A stretch of DNA of 64,000 nt from Chthonomonas calidirosea T49 (GCF_000427095.1 NC_021487.1:2253325-2317324), one strand, 5' to 3'; shown: positions 24,594-35,500, counted from the stretch's first letter. Notes: generated by a model not told the origin, from the sequence alone. Translations and numbers: made by a program.

Positions 24594-26285
24594 ATGGACA
24601 GACCTGCCGCCCAGGTGCCCTCTCCACAAGATGGCTTCAATGGCAACGTTGTCAATGCGCGCTCCATTATGAAGCGGCCTGAAGAGCCTTGCAGCTTCAT
24701 TATCTTCGGCGCCTCCGGAGATCTCACCCATCGCAAACTTATTCCTGCCCTCTATAACCTCGCTTGCGACAACCTGCTTCCGCCCGAATTCCAGGTCTAT
24801 GGCTTCGCCATCACCCCTATGAACGACGAGTCGTTCCGGAAGGATATGGAAGAGGCCGTGCGCAACAGCAACGAGGCAAGTCCATTTGACCTAAGGGTTT
24901 GGCACGGCTTTGCCAAGAGATTGCACTATATCACCGCCGATTTCGAGGCGCCGGAGGGATATAAGCAGCTTCAAGAGAAGATAACGGCTTATGTCAAAGA
25001 GAAGAACGTCCCCGATAACCGCCTCTACTATCTCGCCACCTCGCCCTCCTTTTACGAGCTGATCGTCAGCAAACTGGGCGAGCACGGCCTTGTGACTCCA
25101 GACTATGCCAGTGGAACCCAGTGGACGCGCATTGTGGTGGAAAAACCTTTTGGACATGATCTGCATTCCGCTCAAGCGCTCAACGCCAGCATTCATAAGG
25201 TGTTCAAGGAGGAGCAGGTCTACCGCATTGACCACTACCTTGGCAAAGAGACGGTACAGAACATTTTGGCGTTTCGCTTTGCCAACTCCATCATCGAGCC
25301 GATCTGGAACCGGCGCTACATTGACCACGTGCAGATTACCGCTGCGGAGACCTTGGGCGTTGAGCATCGCGGCGCCTACTATGAAAAGGCGGGCTGCCTA
25401 CGCGATATGGTGCAAAACCATCTTTTCCAACTGCTCTCCGTGATCTGCATGGAGCCGCCGGTGCGTTACGAGGGCACAAGCCTGCGCGATAGGAAGGCCG
25501 ATGTGCTGCGTGCGGTAGTGCCCATCAACCCAGAGAACCTGGCCGATATCGCCGTACGAGGGCAGTATGGGCCGGGATTCATCAATGGGCAGCCGGTAGT
25601 GGGCTATCGCCAGGAGCCTAACGTAAACCCCCAATCTAACGTAGAAACCTATGTTGCCCTTAAGCTCTTCGTGGATAACTGGCGCTGGGCCGATGTGCCT
25701 TTCTACCTTCGCTCCGGAAAACGTCTCGCCGCCAAATGCACCGAAGTGGTCATTCAGTTCAAACGCGTTCCCCACCTTTTCTTCCAACTCTCTACAGAAG
25801 ACCAGATAGAGCCGAATCTGCTGATCATCCGCATCGCTCCGGATGAGGGCATCGCCCTGCGTTTTGAGGCCAAAGTGCCCGGCCCTGACATGGTACTGCG
25901 CTCCGTTCAGATGAACTTTAGCTATTCCGAGACCTTCAAAGTAAGCCCGGCCACAGCTTATGAAACGCTTCTTCTAGATGCCATGATCGGCGATACCACC
26001 CTGTTCAACCGTGCCGATCAGGTGGAGCTATCCTGGGCCATCATCGAGCCCTTGCTGGAGGTCTGGTCGGCCACGCGCCCCTTCCAGCCGTTTCCCAACT
26101 ACGCGGCAGGCACTTGGGGTCCGGCAGCAGCTGACGCCCTTATTGCGCGCGACGGCAGAGCCTGGCATAATGTGCCAGTCTCCACCGCCCCGCAAAAAGC
26201 GCCTCAGGTCTCGGTGGAGCTAACGGGAGAACCCATTGGAGTGCGCCGCGCACAGACGCCGCAAAAGGGGCAGAAAGAGGAGTAA
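24594..26285 (+). CDS. zwf: Glucose-6-phosphate 1-dehydrogenase
   Basis: The first enzyme of the oxidative pentose phosphate pathway oxidises glucose 6-phosphate to the lactone with NADP+. The 563-aa protein has the NADP loop FGASGDLTHRKLIPALYNL near residue 38, VVEKPFGHDL, and the active-site motif RIDHYLGKE. The N-terminal 30 residues and the Ala/Gln-rich C-terminal tail extend beyond the common length of about 490-510. AAAGGA lies upstream of ATG 24594; the in-frame ATG at 24669 is a possible alternative. No opcA, pgl or gnd is adjacent. The RDD gene follows after 8 bp. Confidence 0.95.
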   Translation: MDRPAAQVPSPQDGFNGNVVNARSIMKRPEEPCSFIIFGASGDLTHRKLIPALYNLACDNLLPPEFQVYGFAITPMNDESFRKDMEEAVRNSNEASPFDLRVWHGFAKRLHYITADFEAPEGYKQLQEKITAYVKEKNVPDNRLYYLATSPSFYELIVSKLGEHGLVTPDYASGTQWTRIVVEKPFGHDLHSAQALNASIHKVFKEEQVYRIDHYLGKETVQNILAFRFANSIIEPIWNRRYIDHVQITAAETLGVEHRGAYYEKAGCLRDMVQNHLFQLLSVICMEPPVRYEGTSLRDRKADVLRAVVPINPENLADIAVRGQYGPGFINGQPVVGYRQEPNVNPQSNVETYVALKLFVDNWRWADVPFYLRSGKRLAAKCTEVVIQFKRVPHLFFQLSTEDQIEPNLLIIRIAPDEGIALRFEAKVPGPDMVLRSVQMNFSYSETFKVSPATAYETLLLDAMIGDTTLFNRADQVELSWAIIEPLLEVWSATRPFQPFPNYAAGTWGPAAADALIARDGRAWHNVPVSTAPQKAPQVSVELTGEPIGVRRAQTPQKGQKEE

Positions 26286-26293
26286 AAGAGACT

Positions 26294-27082
26294 ATGCAGC
26301 GTGAGGTCGCGCTGTTAACTCCAGAGAACATCTACGTGCGCTATCGCGTGGCAGGTCTAGCCTCTCGATTTCTTGCACGGCTCATAGATGTCCTCATTCA
26401 GTTTCTCCTTCTCGTGGTTGTCTACGGTCTTTTGTTACTTGTACAAAAACGGCTCAACGTGTTGCACCTGGGGCTTGCCGATATTTCCGACGCGATTGCC
26501 GCCCTCCTCATGTTCGCCATCGTGTTTGTCTATGCCGTTTTCTTCGAAATGCTGTGGGGCGGCCGAACTCCCGGAAAACGCCTTCTGGGGCTGCGGGTCG
26601 TGCGCGATGGAGGACGCCCTATCACGCTCTTAGCTAGCGTCATCCGTAATGCCCTGCTCTTTGTGGATCTCGGCATTCTTCCTCCCATCTACGTTGTGGG
26701 GTTTCCGGCTTTCCTTTTTCTCTTTCTTAGCCCCTCCTGCAAAAGGATCGGGGACTACGCCGCTGGCACCCTCGTGATCGTTGAAGAAGACCTTACCCTG
26801 ACCGCCAACACTCAGCCTACCGTCTCGAAGGAGGTTGAACGGTTTATGGGCGTCGTTAAAAACCTAGATCGGCTTACTCCCGAAGAGTACCAGCTTATTC
26901 GCCGATTCCTCGCGCGGCGCGAAACGATGTCGCTAGCGGCGTTTGCGGGCACCGCGGATGGGCTCGCACGTCCGCTCCTCGCCAAGCTAGAGATAGATAC
27001 CCCCATCTACTATCAATTGCAGTTTGCTCACCTTCTCGAAGCCATTGTGAGACGCTATGCCGACGAACGCGGACTGCTTTAA
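26294..27082 (+). CDS. RDD-family membrane protein
   Basis: The 262-aa protein begins with ENIYVRYRVAGLASRFLARLIDVLIQF, containing the Arg-Asp pattern that names the RDD family. Membrane helices lie at about 30-50, 65-90 and 120-150, and LWGGRTPGKRLLGLRVVRDGG is the conserved central loop. A cytoplasmic C-terminal helix-rich domain of about 90 residues follows (EVERFMGVVKNLDRLTPEEY onward). Some RDD proteins act as Na+/H+ antiporters, but most are uncharacterised. It starts 8 bp after zwf and is probably co-transcribed with it. Confidence 0.85.
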   Translation: MQREVALLTPENIYVRYRVAGLASRFLARLIDVLIQFLLLVVVYGLLLLVQKRLNVLHLGLADISDAIAALLMFAIVFVYAVFFEMLWGGRTPGKRLLGLRVVRDGGRPITLLASVIRNALLFVDLGILPPIYVVGFPAFLFLFLSPSCKRIGDYAAGTLVIVEEDLTLTANTQPTVSKEVERFMGVVKNLDRLTPEEYQLIRRFLARRETMSLAAFAGTADGLARPLLAKLEIDTPIYYQLQFAHLLEAIVRRYADERGLL

Positions 27083-27217
27083 CAGTTGGCCGAATTGCGT
27101 GAGAGCGAGTTGAAGTGGTACAACAAGAAGGCGCCACATAGGACACATATGGGAAGTTCTCAATAGGGCGCGAACCTATCGTCAGAAAGGAGGTGCGGTG
27201 TTCTCGCCGTCTTTTCC

Positions 27218-29401
27218 ATGGAAATAGACCCAGCCCGTGATAAGGTGGAATCCAGCCTAGAGATCGAAGAAGCTGCCGTTGAATCAACGGCGGCCGAACC
27301 CATTGCTTCCCCCTCCTGCGATAGATTACGACTACGAGATGGGCTGCTTATACTGCTCCTGCCACTGATTGGGTTGCTCGTCGGGTTACGCACGGTCGCC
27401 GTTGCCACTCTCCCTCACATCCTTACCCCCGACCCCGGCATCAACTATCAAGAGGTCACGGATAGGCTCCCCATCCCAGCACTGCTCAACTGGAACCTCA
27501 CAATCGTTCAAAACCTCCTGGATCTACGGGACATGCCGTTCCCTCTCCTCATTCTTCTCGGCGTGGTCGGTGGCATCCTCCTTCTCTGTATCGCGCTTTG
27601 CCTCTTCAACCCAATCTACCGTCCGCTTGTGCTTGAACCTGCCACCAACCCTTCTCTTGCCGGTGCAAACCATCTGTCGGGCACGCTGCGTCTTCAGCAG
27701 CCAAAAAGGTTTTGGTACGTCGCTCTGTTGTGCGGGGTTCCGTTGCTTGGATTTTGGCTTCTCATCGGAGTGCTCATGCCGCCAGCGACTCCCGTCAGTA
27801 AATATATGCTAGTGGCTGCACCTTGGTCACCCCTATGGGCACTGCGTCTTATGGCGCTTGGAATGGCGCTGTGGGTTGGTCTGCATCCAGACGGGCTTCT
27901 TTGGAACGATTCTCTCACGGAGAAGAAACGCCTATTCTCTTACCAAAAACTGCTTGTGCGTGGGGCGCTCTGGGGGATCATCACCTGGGTTTTTACGCGC
28001 CTTACCGTGCCAAGTGGTCTTGAGCCGCTGCTCACCCGTCTACAGGCATTGGGAACCTTTAACACAGCGGAATGGCGTTGGGTGGTTTCGCACTACCTCT
28101 TCTCTGTTGGTGCTGCGTGGTTTGCCGCGGGGCTGTTTTTGCTGATTCTGGGTCGGCTTGGCCTCGCAACAAAAGCTCGCTTTGGGCTAACGGCGCTGGC
28201 CGTCGTCGCTTTCTGCATCTCCTTCTGGATTCAAAGACCCTTCTCCGCCTCCGCGTTGGCCCGGCGCTTTGACCTTCAGCCCGATGTTCTCAATGCCATT
28301 TCAGTTCCCTACAGCCCTCGTCGCCCCGGCTCCGGCGTGCCGGACGGGTTGGCTGCCGCGCAGGCTTTAGCCAGACGGCTCTATCTTCCGATGGGGCAAA
28401 ACTCGGCCCGGCCGATGCGAAGTGTGCTGTTGTTTCAGCCCAGCGGGAACGTTATCAACGTGACACAGATGGGCTATACGATCAACGGCCTCAGCGCCAC
28501 GCGCGAATCGGCTTTAAAAGCGAGAGACTTCCTCCTGAAGAGGCGCTATCATTCGGCACTTTCGTGGATCGCCACAGAACATCTCTGCGACTGCAGCACC
28601 TTACGGTTTGATACCACCAGCGCTCTCGACGTGCTGTTGAGCGACCTCTCCAATGGGCCTCATCTCAGCCGAGTGGGGTCGGTGGTGACAACGCTCTTTT
28701 TTATCTGCGCGGCGACACCTCAGAATCACGCCCTGCTCGATAAGTGGGCAAACCCGCAGAGTTTCGCCTGCCCCGACCGTTTCAGCAAACGTCTTATTGG
28801 CGACCTCTACCGAAGGTTTGGGGACGTTAAGAACGCTTTGAAATGGTATCGTGCCGCCGACATGCCCTCCACCTTCATGGCGCGTATTCGGGCCGAACGC
28901 CCGTTGTTTCATACCGGAACGGTCTACGGCATCCTCCGGCTTAATGGGCGGCCTTTGGCGGGAGTACGGGTAGGCATCATGCCTTGGCGGCTCAACGGTC
29001 TACCGCCTCTGCAAGAGGTTTTGTTGGCCAACGCCTTCCACGAGGTACTCGCCCCCAGCGGCAATGGGCCACTGTTCCCACCTTTCCACCCCATTCCCTT
29101 TGCCTTCCGATGGATCAGCGGCTCGGATGTAACGGACAGCAACGGCGCTTTTCGCATCCAAAATCTCACGGAAGGGCAGTATCGTGTGGTTGTGGAGCTG
29201 CCCCCTTCCATCCAACTCAATCCCCCCTTCGACCCCCGCATCCGGGTGATGAACCCGCCATTGCCCTTCTCCCTACACTATGCGAACCAGACCGTGAATC
29301 TCGGGATCATAGATATCTTTTACAGAGGGCCTGTTGCTACTCCTCGCTCGGCGACTCAATCGTTACCTTCAACATCCGGTCGCCCTGGCGCAGAGCCATG
29401 A
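27218..29401 (+). CDS. Large uncharacterised membrane protein with C-terminal carboxypeptidase-regulatory-like domain
   Basis: I do not recognise the full-length 727-aa protein. About seven membrane helices are predicted between residues 43 and 340. A soluble region then includes helix-rich segments ([20 protein letters not shown] and [23 protein letters not shown]-like in style). A C-terminal beta-sandwich at about 566-690 carries [20 protein letters not shown] and [19 protein letters not shown], the carboxypeptidase-regulatory/CNA-B-like pattern found in surface and sensor proteins. It may be a membrane sensor or an assembly protein with an external domain. Its last 65 bp overlap the cyclophilin gene on the opposite strand. 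Confidence 0.75.
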   Translation: MEIDPARDKVESSLEIEEAAVESTAAEPIASPSCDRLRLRDGLLILLLPLIGLLVGLRTVAVATLPHILTPDPGINYQEVTDRLPIPALLNWNLTIVQNLLDLRDMPFPLLILLGVVGGILLLCIALCLFNPIYRPLVLEPATNPSLAGANHLSGTLRLQQPKRFWYVALLCGVPLLGFWLLIGVLMPPATPVSKYMLVAAPWSPLWALRLMALGMALWVGLHPDGLLWNDSLTEKKRLFSYQKLLVRGALWGIITWVFTRLTVPSGLEPLLTRLQALGTFNTAEWRWVVSHYLFSVGAAWFAAGLFLLILGRLGLATKARFGLTALAVVAFCISFWIQRPFSASALARRFDLQPDVLNAISVPYSPRRPGSGVPDGLAAAQALARRLYLPMGQNSARPMRSVLLFQPSGNVINVTQMGYTINGLSATRESALKARDFLLKRRYHSALSWIATEHLCDCSTLRFDTTSALDVLLSDLSNGPHLSRVGSVVTTLFFICAATPQNHALLDKWANPQSFACPDRFSKRLIGDLYRRFGDVKNALKWYRAADMPSTFMARIRAERPLFHTGTVYGILRLNGRPLAGVRVGIMPWRLNGLPPLQEVLLANAFHEVLAPSGNGPLFPPFHPIPFAFRWISGSDVTDSNGAFRIQNLTEGQYRVVVELPPSIQLNPPFDPRIRVMNPPLPFSLHYANQTVNLGIIDIFYRGPVATPRSATQSLPSTSGRPGAEP

Positions 29402-29786
29402 CATTTTCCAAACCCTCTATCACCTCTCCAAAAATAGCATATTTCATGTCGAGATGGGAGGCCGGTGCCAACGTAATGTAGAATTGACAGGAAGCGCTAT
29501 TGGGGTCCTGGGCGCGTGCCATAGCCACCATTCCCACTTTGTTGTGCTTTAACTCTGGCGTGACCTCTAAGGGGATGGTGTGTCCAGCGTCCCCCGTCCC
29601 CGTGCCAAGTGGACAACCTCCCTGAATGACGAACCCTGGCACATACCGATGAAAAGTTAGCCCGTTGTAGAAACCCTTTTCGGCCAGCTCGATAAAGTTC
29701 TTGGTCGTAATAGGCGCCAGGCTTTCGTAAAGTCGAAAGCGAATGGTGCCTTTAGTTGTCTCTAAAACCGCAATGCGATCCGGCAT
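29337..29786 (-). CDS. Cyclophilin-type peptidyl-prolyl cis-trans isomerase
   Basis: The 149-aa protein is a compact bacterial cyclophilin that catalyses proline isomerisation during folding. [41 protein letters not shown] and the ASCQFYITL / [10 protein letters not shown] segments cover the active-site arginine, Phe-Gln region and C-terminal strand. There is no signal peptide, so it is cytoplasmic. The 3' end overlaps that of the 727-aa membrane protein gene by 65 bp, tail to tail. Confidence 0.95.
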   Translation of the reverse strand: MPDRIAVLETTKGTIRFRLYESLAPITTKNFIELAEKGFYNGLTFHRYVPGFVIQGGCPLGTGTGDAGHTIPLEVTPELKHNKVGMVAMARAQDPNSASCQFYITLAPASHLDMKYAIFGEVIEGLENVMALRQGDRMLKVTIESPSEE

Positions 29787-29849
29787 CTCCGTTTTCCTTC
29801 CTCTTGTTCGTAGTAACAGTGTACCTGCTTTGCAAAGAAGAGGAAGATC

Positions 29850-30305
29850 GTGCCACGACGCGAGTTTGTTTGTGAAGTCTATGCACCTTTAGAGCGCGTT
29901 TGGGAGTTTCACAACAAGATTGACTCCCTTCTCTTACTAACTCCACCACAACTGCGGGCGCGCATTCTAGGCGAACGTCCTCCCATGCAAGAGGGCGCAC
30001 TCTACGTGATCCGCGTGCTCCTCTTCGGTTTTATCCCTGTTATCATGAAAACACGCATTGTGGTGTACGAGCCGCCCTATGGCTTTACCGATCGGCAGGA
30101 GGCAGGGCCGTTTCGCCGATGGCAGCATAGGCATCGCTTTGAGGCGCTTGACCCGAATAAAACGCGCCTAAGCGATTCCGTGGAATATGAGGTGCCTATG
30201 GGATGGCTTGGAACGATAGCGGATCGCGCTTTTGTAAGGCGCAATGTGGAGGCGTTATTTGCCTATCGGCATCGGCGCACGAAGGAGATCTTAGAGCAAA
30301 CATAA
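29850..30305 (+). CDS. SRPBCC (START-like) family protein
   Basis: The 151-aa protein starts with GTG at 29850. It shows the polyketide cyclase/START-like pattern: an N-terminal strand and helix ([20 protein letters not shown]), central beta strands, [20 protein letters not shown] near the end, and a long C-terminal helix ([20 protein letters not shown]). Such proteins bind hydrophobic ligands. This subtype resembles the SRPBCC/YfiT-like proteins of actinobacteria and cyanobacteria. Ligand is unknown. Its stop codon lies beside the terminator of the minus-strand RNA. Confidence 0.85.
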   Translation: MPRREFVCEVYAPLERVWEFHNKIDSLLLLTPPQLRARILGERPPMQEGALYVIRVLLFGFIPVIMKTRIVVYEPPYGFTDRQEAGPFRRWQHRHRFEALDPNKTRLSDSVEYEVPMGWLGTIADRAFVRRNVEALFAYRHRRTKEILEQT

Positions 30306-30449
30306 AAGCAGGGCAGCAATCCCCCCAATTGCTGCCCTGCACTGCGGCTCCAGCTCCGCATTAAGAACCGGTCTCCCTTTCCGGTCTGCGGAAGCGAGGC
30401 CTCCCAGACCACACGGGCGTCCCCCCAACGCACCGTGCGGCCGATGTAC
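30304..30449 (-). ncRNA. Orphan small structured RNA with G-rich hairpin loops
   Basis: About 146 nt are bounded by a strong promoter (30451-30485) and a 13-bp terminator (30308-30340), with no coding frame that makes sense. On the minus strand, hairpin 1 (30408-30441) has a stem GCGT/ACGC closing a loop of T plus six G. A second stem, GGTCTG/CAGACC (30410-30405/30388-30383), competes with ACCGG/CCGGT (30385-30381/30371-30367, loop AAAGGGAGA). A stem TGCGG/CCGCA (30360-30343) has loop AGCTGGAG. The terminator loop again is T plus six G. Most loops thus show GGA or G-tracts, as in CsrA/RsmA-sponge RNAs. It lacks the SRP-RNA GGAA-tetraloop consensus and is too short for tmRNA or RNase P. Function is unassigned. 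Confidence 0.72.
30308..30340 (-). terminator. Rho-independent terminator of the small RNA
   Basis: A perfect 13-bp stem, GCAGGGCAGCAAT (30308-30320) with ATTGCTGCCCTGC (30328-30340), has a 7-nt loop of six G and one T on the minus strand and is followed by TTTT on that strand. It also sits right at the end of the plus-strand SRPBCC gene, but no T-run follows in that direction. Confidence 0.85.
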
Positions 30450-30450
30450 A

Positions 30451-30485
30451 ATTATATTATAACACAGGTTAGCCAGATTTGACAA
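30451..30485 (-). promoter_or_regulatory. Strong promoter of the small RNA
   Basis: Minus strand: TTGTCA (30485-30480), an 18-bp spacer, and consensus TATAAT (30461-30456), with a second overlapping TATAAT at 30456-30451. The start should fall close to 30449. There is no ribosome site or gene directly downstream. Confidence 0.75.
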
Positions 30486-30525
30486 GTGTTTTGGGAAACT
30501 TTTTCAAAAATTTTTTTCGCCCTGT

Positions 30526-32553
30526 CTAGGTAGCTCCTTTTTCGGGAACAAGGCGCACTCCAAAGAGGTTGACAGCCCTCCAATGGGCGGCATCGGCAGC
30601 GCGGACGGTAAGCTCATAATCCCCAGCGTGGGGAACGGTAAGCGTTCCTACAGGCACATCCTTGGCATCGCCCCAGCCACCGGTGGCAGGCACCTGCAGC
30701 GTAAAGCGTTTATCGGCCATCTCTAGCGTGATAGCCGAGGGCGCCACCGCCGAAACGCGCGCCTCTATGCGATAAACGCCTGCCGGCAGATGCACCTTCC
30801 AAGACACCCAATCAGTGGGATCGTTCCAATAGCCTACATCCGACTTGCCGTAGTTATCTTCCACCTGTATCTGATTTCCATGAAGTTGGGCGTGATCGGC
30901 ATCGAGCATGAGGCCGTTGGCGGTAATGGGCGGCTGGGAAGCTGGCCGGAGACCGGTTATTTTCAGCGTGTAGGCGTAGTCGCAAGGCTTTTGAGGGGGA
31001 AGCTGAACTACGAGAGCATCTGGAGTCTGTTCCCAATGCAACCGAGCCGAGCTACCGAGCAGTTGCACCGAGTGGACGCTTCCTGTGGCGAAGTGTGCAT
31101 TGGCGCCAAGAGAGCGAATGCGTACTTCGCCATCCTGTGGCCAAGCCATGACAATGGCATAGAGCGTGTTGCCCTTTGTTGTAAAGCGAATATCCTCTGG
31201 CGTGTAGGCACCGTGGCTGGTATCGCTAAAAGCACCTCCTTTGATCTTGGTCGGGCCTTCGCCATAGATCACCCACGGACGCGTGCCATAGATCGCCTCA
31301 CCGTTTATTCGTAGCCATTTGCCCATGTCTAGCAGAACGTCCACCTCTTCCTGCGGGATGGTGCCATCTGACTTCGGCCCGATATTCAGCAGCAGGCAGC
31401 CGTTTTTGCTCACAATGTCCACGAGCTCGTGCACAACCTGCTCGGGGGTTTTGAAATTCTGCTGAGTCACATAGCCCCATGAGTTATTTGAAATAGAGGT
31501 ATCGGTCTGCCAAAACTGAGGGCGAATGCCTCCCATCTCCCCTCTCTCCAGGTCGAGAACGGCGGCTTGCGAGGGGAAAGCAGCGTATTTGTAGTTGATG
31601 ACCACCCCTTTATGCCACTGCGCTGCGCGGTCGTAGTAATAGGCTGCAAAGCGCTGTAGGTAAGGACGAAAAGCCGGCGTGTTGATCCACCAGTCGAACC
31701 AAACAATCTGTGGGTGATACTTATCAACCAACTCACAATCCCGTGCGAGCCAGTCGTCTAAAAAGGCTTTGGTGGGCGGCACGTTCTCCGGAGCTGCAGG
31801 GCCGTAGAAAGAGTAGTACTCAGGGTCTCTCACGTCTGAGTCGAACTGCATCCCCCCATTGTAAAACCACCAGTGCTCCTCCCGGTGTGTAGAAAGCCCA
31901 AAAACAAGCCCTTCTTTACGCACAGCCTGTGCCAACTCGCCGATGATGTCACGCTTGGGCCCCATCTTAGCGGCGCACCAGGTGGTGAGATCGGAGTTGT
32001 ACATGGCGAAGCCGTCATGATGCTCTGCAACAGGAACGACATACTTGGCCCCGGCCGCCTTGAAGAGCTTTGCCCAGGCCATTGGGTCGAACTTTTCTGC
32101 TTTAAACATCGGGATGAAGTCTTTATAGCCAAACCTATTTTGTGGCCCGTAGGTTGCCACATGATGCTTAAAGGTGGCGCTGTTTTGGAGATACATCTCT
32201 CGTGGATACCACTCGCTACCAAAAGCGGGGACGGAGTAGACTCCCCAGTGAATAAAAATTCCCAGCTTGGCGTCCAAATACCATTTGGGAATCTGATAGC
32301 GGACTAGGGAGGCCCAGTTTGCTTGAAACGGGCCACGAGCAATTACCGCATCGGCCTTCTGCAGAATGGCCTCAACACGGCTGGGGTACATGCTCTTCCA
32401 CTGAAGCCAATAGGGCTGCGATGGATTGATGAGTTGGTTTTGCGTGGACCCCTCTCCCTGTCCCCAGGCGAGGCAGGGCAGGAGAAGGAAGAGAGCGGCG
32501 GCGCCGATCTCGCGCCATCTCCAACGAGGAGACAAACGTCGTCTAGATGACAT
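30526..32553 (-). CDS. GH29-family alpha-L-fucosidase, secreted
   Basis: The 675-aa protein has a signal peptide (about 1-31, basic start then LFLLLPCLAWGQG). A GH29 catalytic barrel follows: KLGIFIHWGVYSVPAFGSEW, AEHHDGFAMYNS and the nucleophile strand IVWFDWWINTP. A C-terminal region has beta-sandwich domains, the last (about 545-670) with VYRIEARVSAVAPSAITLEM and VPHAGDYELTVR, like a carbohydrate-binding or DUF5077-like module. It would release alpha-linked fucose from glycans outside the cytoplasm. It lies 44 bp downstream of the large hydrolase gene on the same strand and is very probably in one operon with it. Confidence 0.9.
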   Translation of the reverse strand: MSSRRRLSPRWRWREIGAAALFLLLPCLAWGQGEGSTQNQLINPSQPYWLQWKSMYPSRVEAILQKADAVIARGPFQANWASLVRYQIPKWYLDAKLGIFIHWGVYSVPAFGSEWYPREMYLQNSATFKHHVATYGPQNRFGYKDFIPMFKAEKFDPMAWAKLFKAAGAKYVVPVAEHHDGFAMYNSDLTTWCAAKMGPKRDIIGELAQAVRKEGLVFGLSTHREEHWWFYNGGMQFDSDVRDPEYYSFYGPAAPENVPPTKAFLDDWLARDCELVDKYHPQIVWFDWWINTPAFRPYLQRFAAYYYDRAAQWHKGVVINYKYAAFPSQAAVLDLERGEMGGIRPQFWQTDTSISNNSWGYVTQQNFKTPEQVVHELVDIVSKNGCLLLNIGPKSDGTIPQEEVDVLLDMGKWLRINGEAIYGTRPWVIYGEGPTKIKGGAFSDTSHGAYTPEDIRFTTKGNTLYAIVMAWPQDGEVRIRSLGANAHFATGSVHSVQLLGSSARLHWEQTPDALVVQLPPQKPCDYAYTLKITGLRPASQPPITANGLMLDADHAQLHGNQIQVEDNYGKSDVGYWNDPTDWVSWKVHLPAGVYRIEARVSAVAPSAITLEMADKRFTLQVPATGGWGDAKDVPVGTLTVPHAGDYELTVRAADAAHWRAVNLFGVRLVPEKGAT

Positions 32554-32597
32554 GATCGTTCTCCCTAGCTCATTAGCTTTTGCTTTAACAGCAGCGT

Positions 32598-35500
32598 TTA
32601 GTTTAACGGGCTGGTTTGAAGGGCAAAGGTGTAGCCAGCAACATCTGGGTCGTTAGAGAGCAGAACAAAATCGGCCCGCACGGCTAAATTGGAAGGAGCC
32701 GTAAGGGTCAGCGTATGGACTCCTGCCGTTAGATTGACCGTTCCTGCCAATCGTGTTTGGCCGTGGAGGCTATCGTCACCCACGACGGGCTGGCCATCTA
32801 TCTGGATTTGGGCGGTGGCGAGTTGCTCTCCATGGAGGACACGATAGAACACCTTGTAGTTTCCCGGCACCTCAATGCGGAATCGCGTGCCGATGCTCTT
32901 CCCAGCAGCCACAAAGAGGCAGGTGGGGCCGGTGCCAGGGCTGCAATCAGGTGAAGAGCGCGGTTTCATGCCGTTCGGCTGCGTGAATCCCTCGCACTCG
33001 TAGAGAAGCTCCTGAGGCGGCGTGCCAAAATAGATGGCACCGATGCTATGCGGAGGAAGGTGCAGCGTCCACTCGTTTTGCTGCGGAACCATCACCTGGT
33101 CTTTCCACATAGCAAAATCCTCGGCGGGGATGACGACATGCTCTGTCTTCTCCTCATCGGTGGAGTTGTAGTAGAGAATTTTGTCGGGGAAGAGAGTCGC
33201 ATAGACGCCGTCTTCAGTATCGTCTATGGGCAGAGCATCTTTTCGCCCAGGGTCGATCTGACTTAGGTGATAGATGGCAAAACAGACGACTTGAAGATAG
33301 CCCTTAAGGAGATCGCGGGTTGCAGGGAAGTAGATGGTTAGCCCCTTGCCATAGCGTCGCACCCAGCTCTGGGATGAGGTAGGTGAAGTAAGGTGACTAA
33401 GGTTAATATAGGAGCGAATGCGTCCAGGGGGTACTGGCGCTTTCTCTATGGCATCCTCTGGGCTCTCCGTCTCGGTACCCTCCAGCGCCATTACGCCCAC
33501 CGATTCCACATGGATACCTAGAGGGCCTGGCCCGGCAGTACCCGCCGCACCCTTTGCTGGTAGAAAGGTCTGCGAGCGAAAGGTGAGACTGGCCAGAGCG
33601 ATGCGATCCTGTAGGTTGTCGTCGAAAAGGTCGCTAGGCAGCAGAAAGCGATAGCGCACGTCGCCCACGGTGTCGAGGTCGCCTAGCTTCCGACCGTTCA
33701 CGAAAAGCTCATGTTTAAGATCGGCGGCTTCTGGTGGAACGCTGGCATGAACCACCAACACATAGCGTTTCTGTACGTCGAGCGGTAGACGCACGGTGGC
33801 TGTTTCGCCTGTCCACCTTCGCACGATACCATCGGCGGTGTCCGGCTCGGCCCACTGCCCTTCTAAAAATCCGGCCATCTCCGGGTCTCCCACCGGAATG
33901 CGATAGGTACTGGGCAAATCGCCCAAGTAGCGCTCTCGCATATAGGCGGGCTGTAGGTCTTGAACATACCCAAACAGATCTTTAAACCAGGAGATATCGC
34001 CGTTGAAATCGGTCACTTTGCCGAAATCGTAGGCAATAAGTACTCCGCCGTTGTTTACCCACTCCTTGATCTTTTGGAGGGTCTGCGGCTGGCAGATCGT
34101 CCCTTCCCACAGGACAAGAATGCGGTAGTTGCTAAGGCAGCCGTCATCCACCATTCGATCATCCACGATATCGAAGTCGGCATAGTCTCTTAGCTCGGCG
34201 CAGGCCCGTGCGAAGGTCTCGTTGTAGCCCTCCTGAGGCCTTATCTCCTGAGCCCTGGCCGGATAAAACATCGCCACGTCAACGATGGGCCGGTCAATCT
34301 GCAGGAAGCGACCGTAGCGGTAGTAGACGTTTCGGTTGGCGTCGGAGAGCACGTTGCTTGCCCAGTCGAAGTAACCGGCGGCCCCTTGCGACGCGGCCTC
34401 ATAGATGCGCTCCACCGTTTGATCGGGTGTAAGGCTTCCTGGCGTGGCCACCCACAGCGGGGCTCCGTAGAAGCGGCATGCGCTCCCTAAGCGCCCCAAC
34501 TCCGTGGCCGCATTTTGCGCAAAGGGCTTTGCCCCGCCATGGTACGAAAGCACGGCGGCATTGTAGCGCGCCGCCAGTTTTGGGATGAGGCTGTTATCGT
34601 TTCCACCTCGTAGGTCCTCATCAGCAAAGCCGGCAGGCAGCAGCAGGAGGGTGTTAGGAAAGTTCTTTCGGGCGGCCTCTAGGTTCCATCGAATGGCTCG
34701 CCCCACGCTATCTCGATACCACTCGATAAAATCGAGATAGTGCTGGCGATCGAGAAAATCGGGTGGGTCGTAGAGGTCAGGAGGATAGGCGATGTCGTTG
34801 ACGCTCTGGTAGTGGGTATGCCATGCCGCATTTAGAGCGCTCAGCGTATGGTACTTCTCCAGCATAGCCTTACGGAAGTCCGCTTGGGCGAGAGGATCGG
34901 CGCACCAAAAACCGAGGTGATCGTGGGCATTTCCGAAACGCTTTATCCAGTCTTCCCGCTGTTCCGGAACGCGCACTCTGCCGCCCGTAAGCAGGCCCGC
35001 CTGCCCATAATCGCCGTGGATGCCTACGCAGAGCACGTTGAGGGCGCCTGAGTTGGCTCCGGCTTCCTGAGGCTTGTTTGCCCCCCCAAACTCCTTAGCC
35101 AAAGCGGCATAGCCCTGCTCAATAAACGTCTTCCAAGAGGGGTCCCACGGCGAAAAGGCCTGCACGGGCAGGTGATGCTCCATGCACTCTATGCGAGTAA
35201 AAGGCACCTTCTCTCGATACCACGGGGGCGGAAAGGCTTCGTGCTCGAAGTAGCTCCAGTCCAAGCCAAGCCGATGGGCCGTTGTGCAGGCCTGTGCAGG
35301 CACCGTCCAGTTCCATTTGCCAGGCGCTTCCTCCTCTGTTGAGAGGTTATCCGAATTGGATTGGAACAGCGTGAAGCCGGCGTTGGCCACAAGCTTCATG
35401 TCGTCTACACCCGCCATGCTGGACATCATGGGCATACGCGCCCCAAGAGGACGTGGCGCCTGGTAGAGATCGGCCCCCTGAGGAAGCCCCTGCGTGAGAT

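Noticed and set aside
30304-30449. SRP (4.5S) RNA or 6S RNA
   Set aside because: The SRP tetraloop and adjacent conserved bases are not matched, and the fold is a series of short hairpins rather than one long irregular hairpin with a central bubble.
30263-30451. Minus-strand open frame across the small RNA
   Set aside because: It starts with TTG exactly at the predicted RNA start, has no ribosome site, and runs through the terminator hairpin.
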